Below, piece by piece: positions 45,829-45,942 of a stretch of 45,942 nucleotides of DNA. The stretch is taken from the IMG/VR virus record IMGVR_UViG_3300020020_000068, positions 1-45,942 of that record. One strand, written 5' to 3'. The notes beneath the pieces are model-generated. The model was not told where the DNA came from and made no database searches. It saw nothing but the letters and a program-made list of their open reading frames with translations. Both the position numbers and the translations under genes were made by a program. Within the stretch, counting starts at the first letter, position 1, and the number at the start of each line of letters is the position of its first letter. The stretch comes from a virus.

Positions 45829-45942
45829 TGACAGCTATCGTATTTCCGACCTCGTCTAGTCCAGGTCTCTACCCACAGGAATCTGCGGGTCGATTGATCA
45901 ATGCCTTTGTCGAAAAGGCCGAGGTCGGTGCCCCTGGAGCCA
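45817..45942. repeat. Terminal direct repeat, right copy
   Basis: These 126 bases equal bases 2-127. Joining at this overlap closes the adaptor and hub genes into one continuous late operon. Confidence 0.9.
45828..45942 (+). CDS. 5' end of the gp10-like hub gene (duplicate, cut at window end)
   Basis: This is the first 38 codons of the gene listed at 13-1554, repeated because the circle was opened inside it. It is not a second gene copy. Confidence 0.85.
   Translation, partial: MTAIVFPTSSSPGLYPQESAGRLINAFVEKAEVGAPGA

Noticed and set aside
2-45942. Repeat at both ends as a real direct terminal repeat
   Set aside because: It starts and stops inside genes and is the right size for an assembler overlap, so it more likely marks an opened circle.
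1-45942. tRNA genes and CRISPR arrays
   Set aside because: No T-loop-bearing cloverleaf and no regularly spaced short repeats were seen by eye.

Overview
The window is a complete genome of a tailed double-stranded DNA phage, of podovirus type, written out as an opened circle. Bases 2-127 are repeated exactly at 45817-45942, so the unique genome is about 45.8 kb. The break falls inside a structural gene, as expected when an assembler opens a circularly permuted (headful-packaged) or circular molecule at an arbitrary point. The virion genes point to P22-like neck architecture: a large portal, a small gp4-like adaptor and a gp10-like hub, with no tape measure or sheath. The capsid protein looks like the N4-gp56 family. 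I see no integrase, no cI-type repressor, no RNA polymerase and no tRNA, so a lytic phage that uses host RNA polymerase is the simplest reading. The host cannot be named from the sequence. The 3TM holin (a family best known from gene transfer agents) weakly suggests an alphaproteobacterium.

Layout. A rightward late block starts with the terminase genes at 26862, runs through the 45942/1 junction and ends at 8953. In order it holds small and large terminase, a cassette of repeat-rich adhesin or tail-fibre genes (29147-37302), portal (37698-39764), a very Ala/Pro/Gly-rich protein, scaffold, major capsid protein, adaptor, gp10-like hub, three ejection-protein candidates, and a lysis module (GH108 endolysin with a membrane anchor, membrane protein, 3TM holin, coiled-coil membrane protein). 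A leftward early block runs from 26456 to 8991. It holds many small genes of unknown function, a beta-helix protein, an SF1 helicase, a ribbon-helix-helix protein, a Cas4-like nuclease, a Sak4-like ATPase, an SSB-like protein, a ParB-methyltransferase fusion, a split family A DNA polymerase and a P-loop helicase-like ATPase. The two blocks diverge from a hairpin-rich control region (25252-26861) and converge near 8960.

The most notable system is the polymerase. A uracil-DNA-glycosylase-like domain is fused to the first part of a 3'-5' exonuclease (12732-13757, Exo I and Exo II). The rest of the exonuclease (Exo III) begins the next polymerase gene (10414-11904). Three small genes, one of them KTSC-like, lie between the halves. 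The two products presumably reassemble into a proofreading polymerase carrying a repair domain.

Other structure beyond ordinary genes: a 31-nt hairpin present in three copies (15424, 25596, 43521); an extended ribosome-binding motif GGAG(AG)TCCA before eight leftward genes; a TACGTAT motif found at noncoding sites, including a promoter with a TTGACA-GG-TGTCAA palindrome; and a tail fibre in which the S74 chaperone domain is internal rather than C-terminal.
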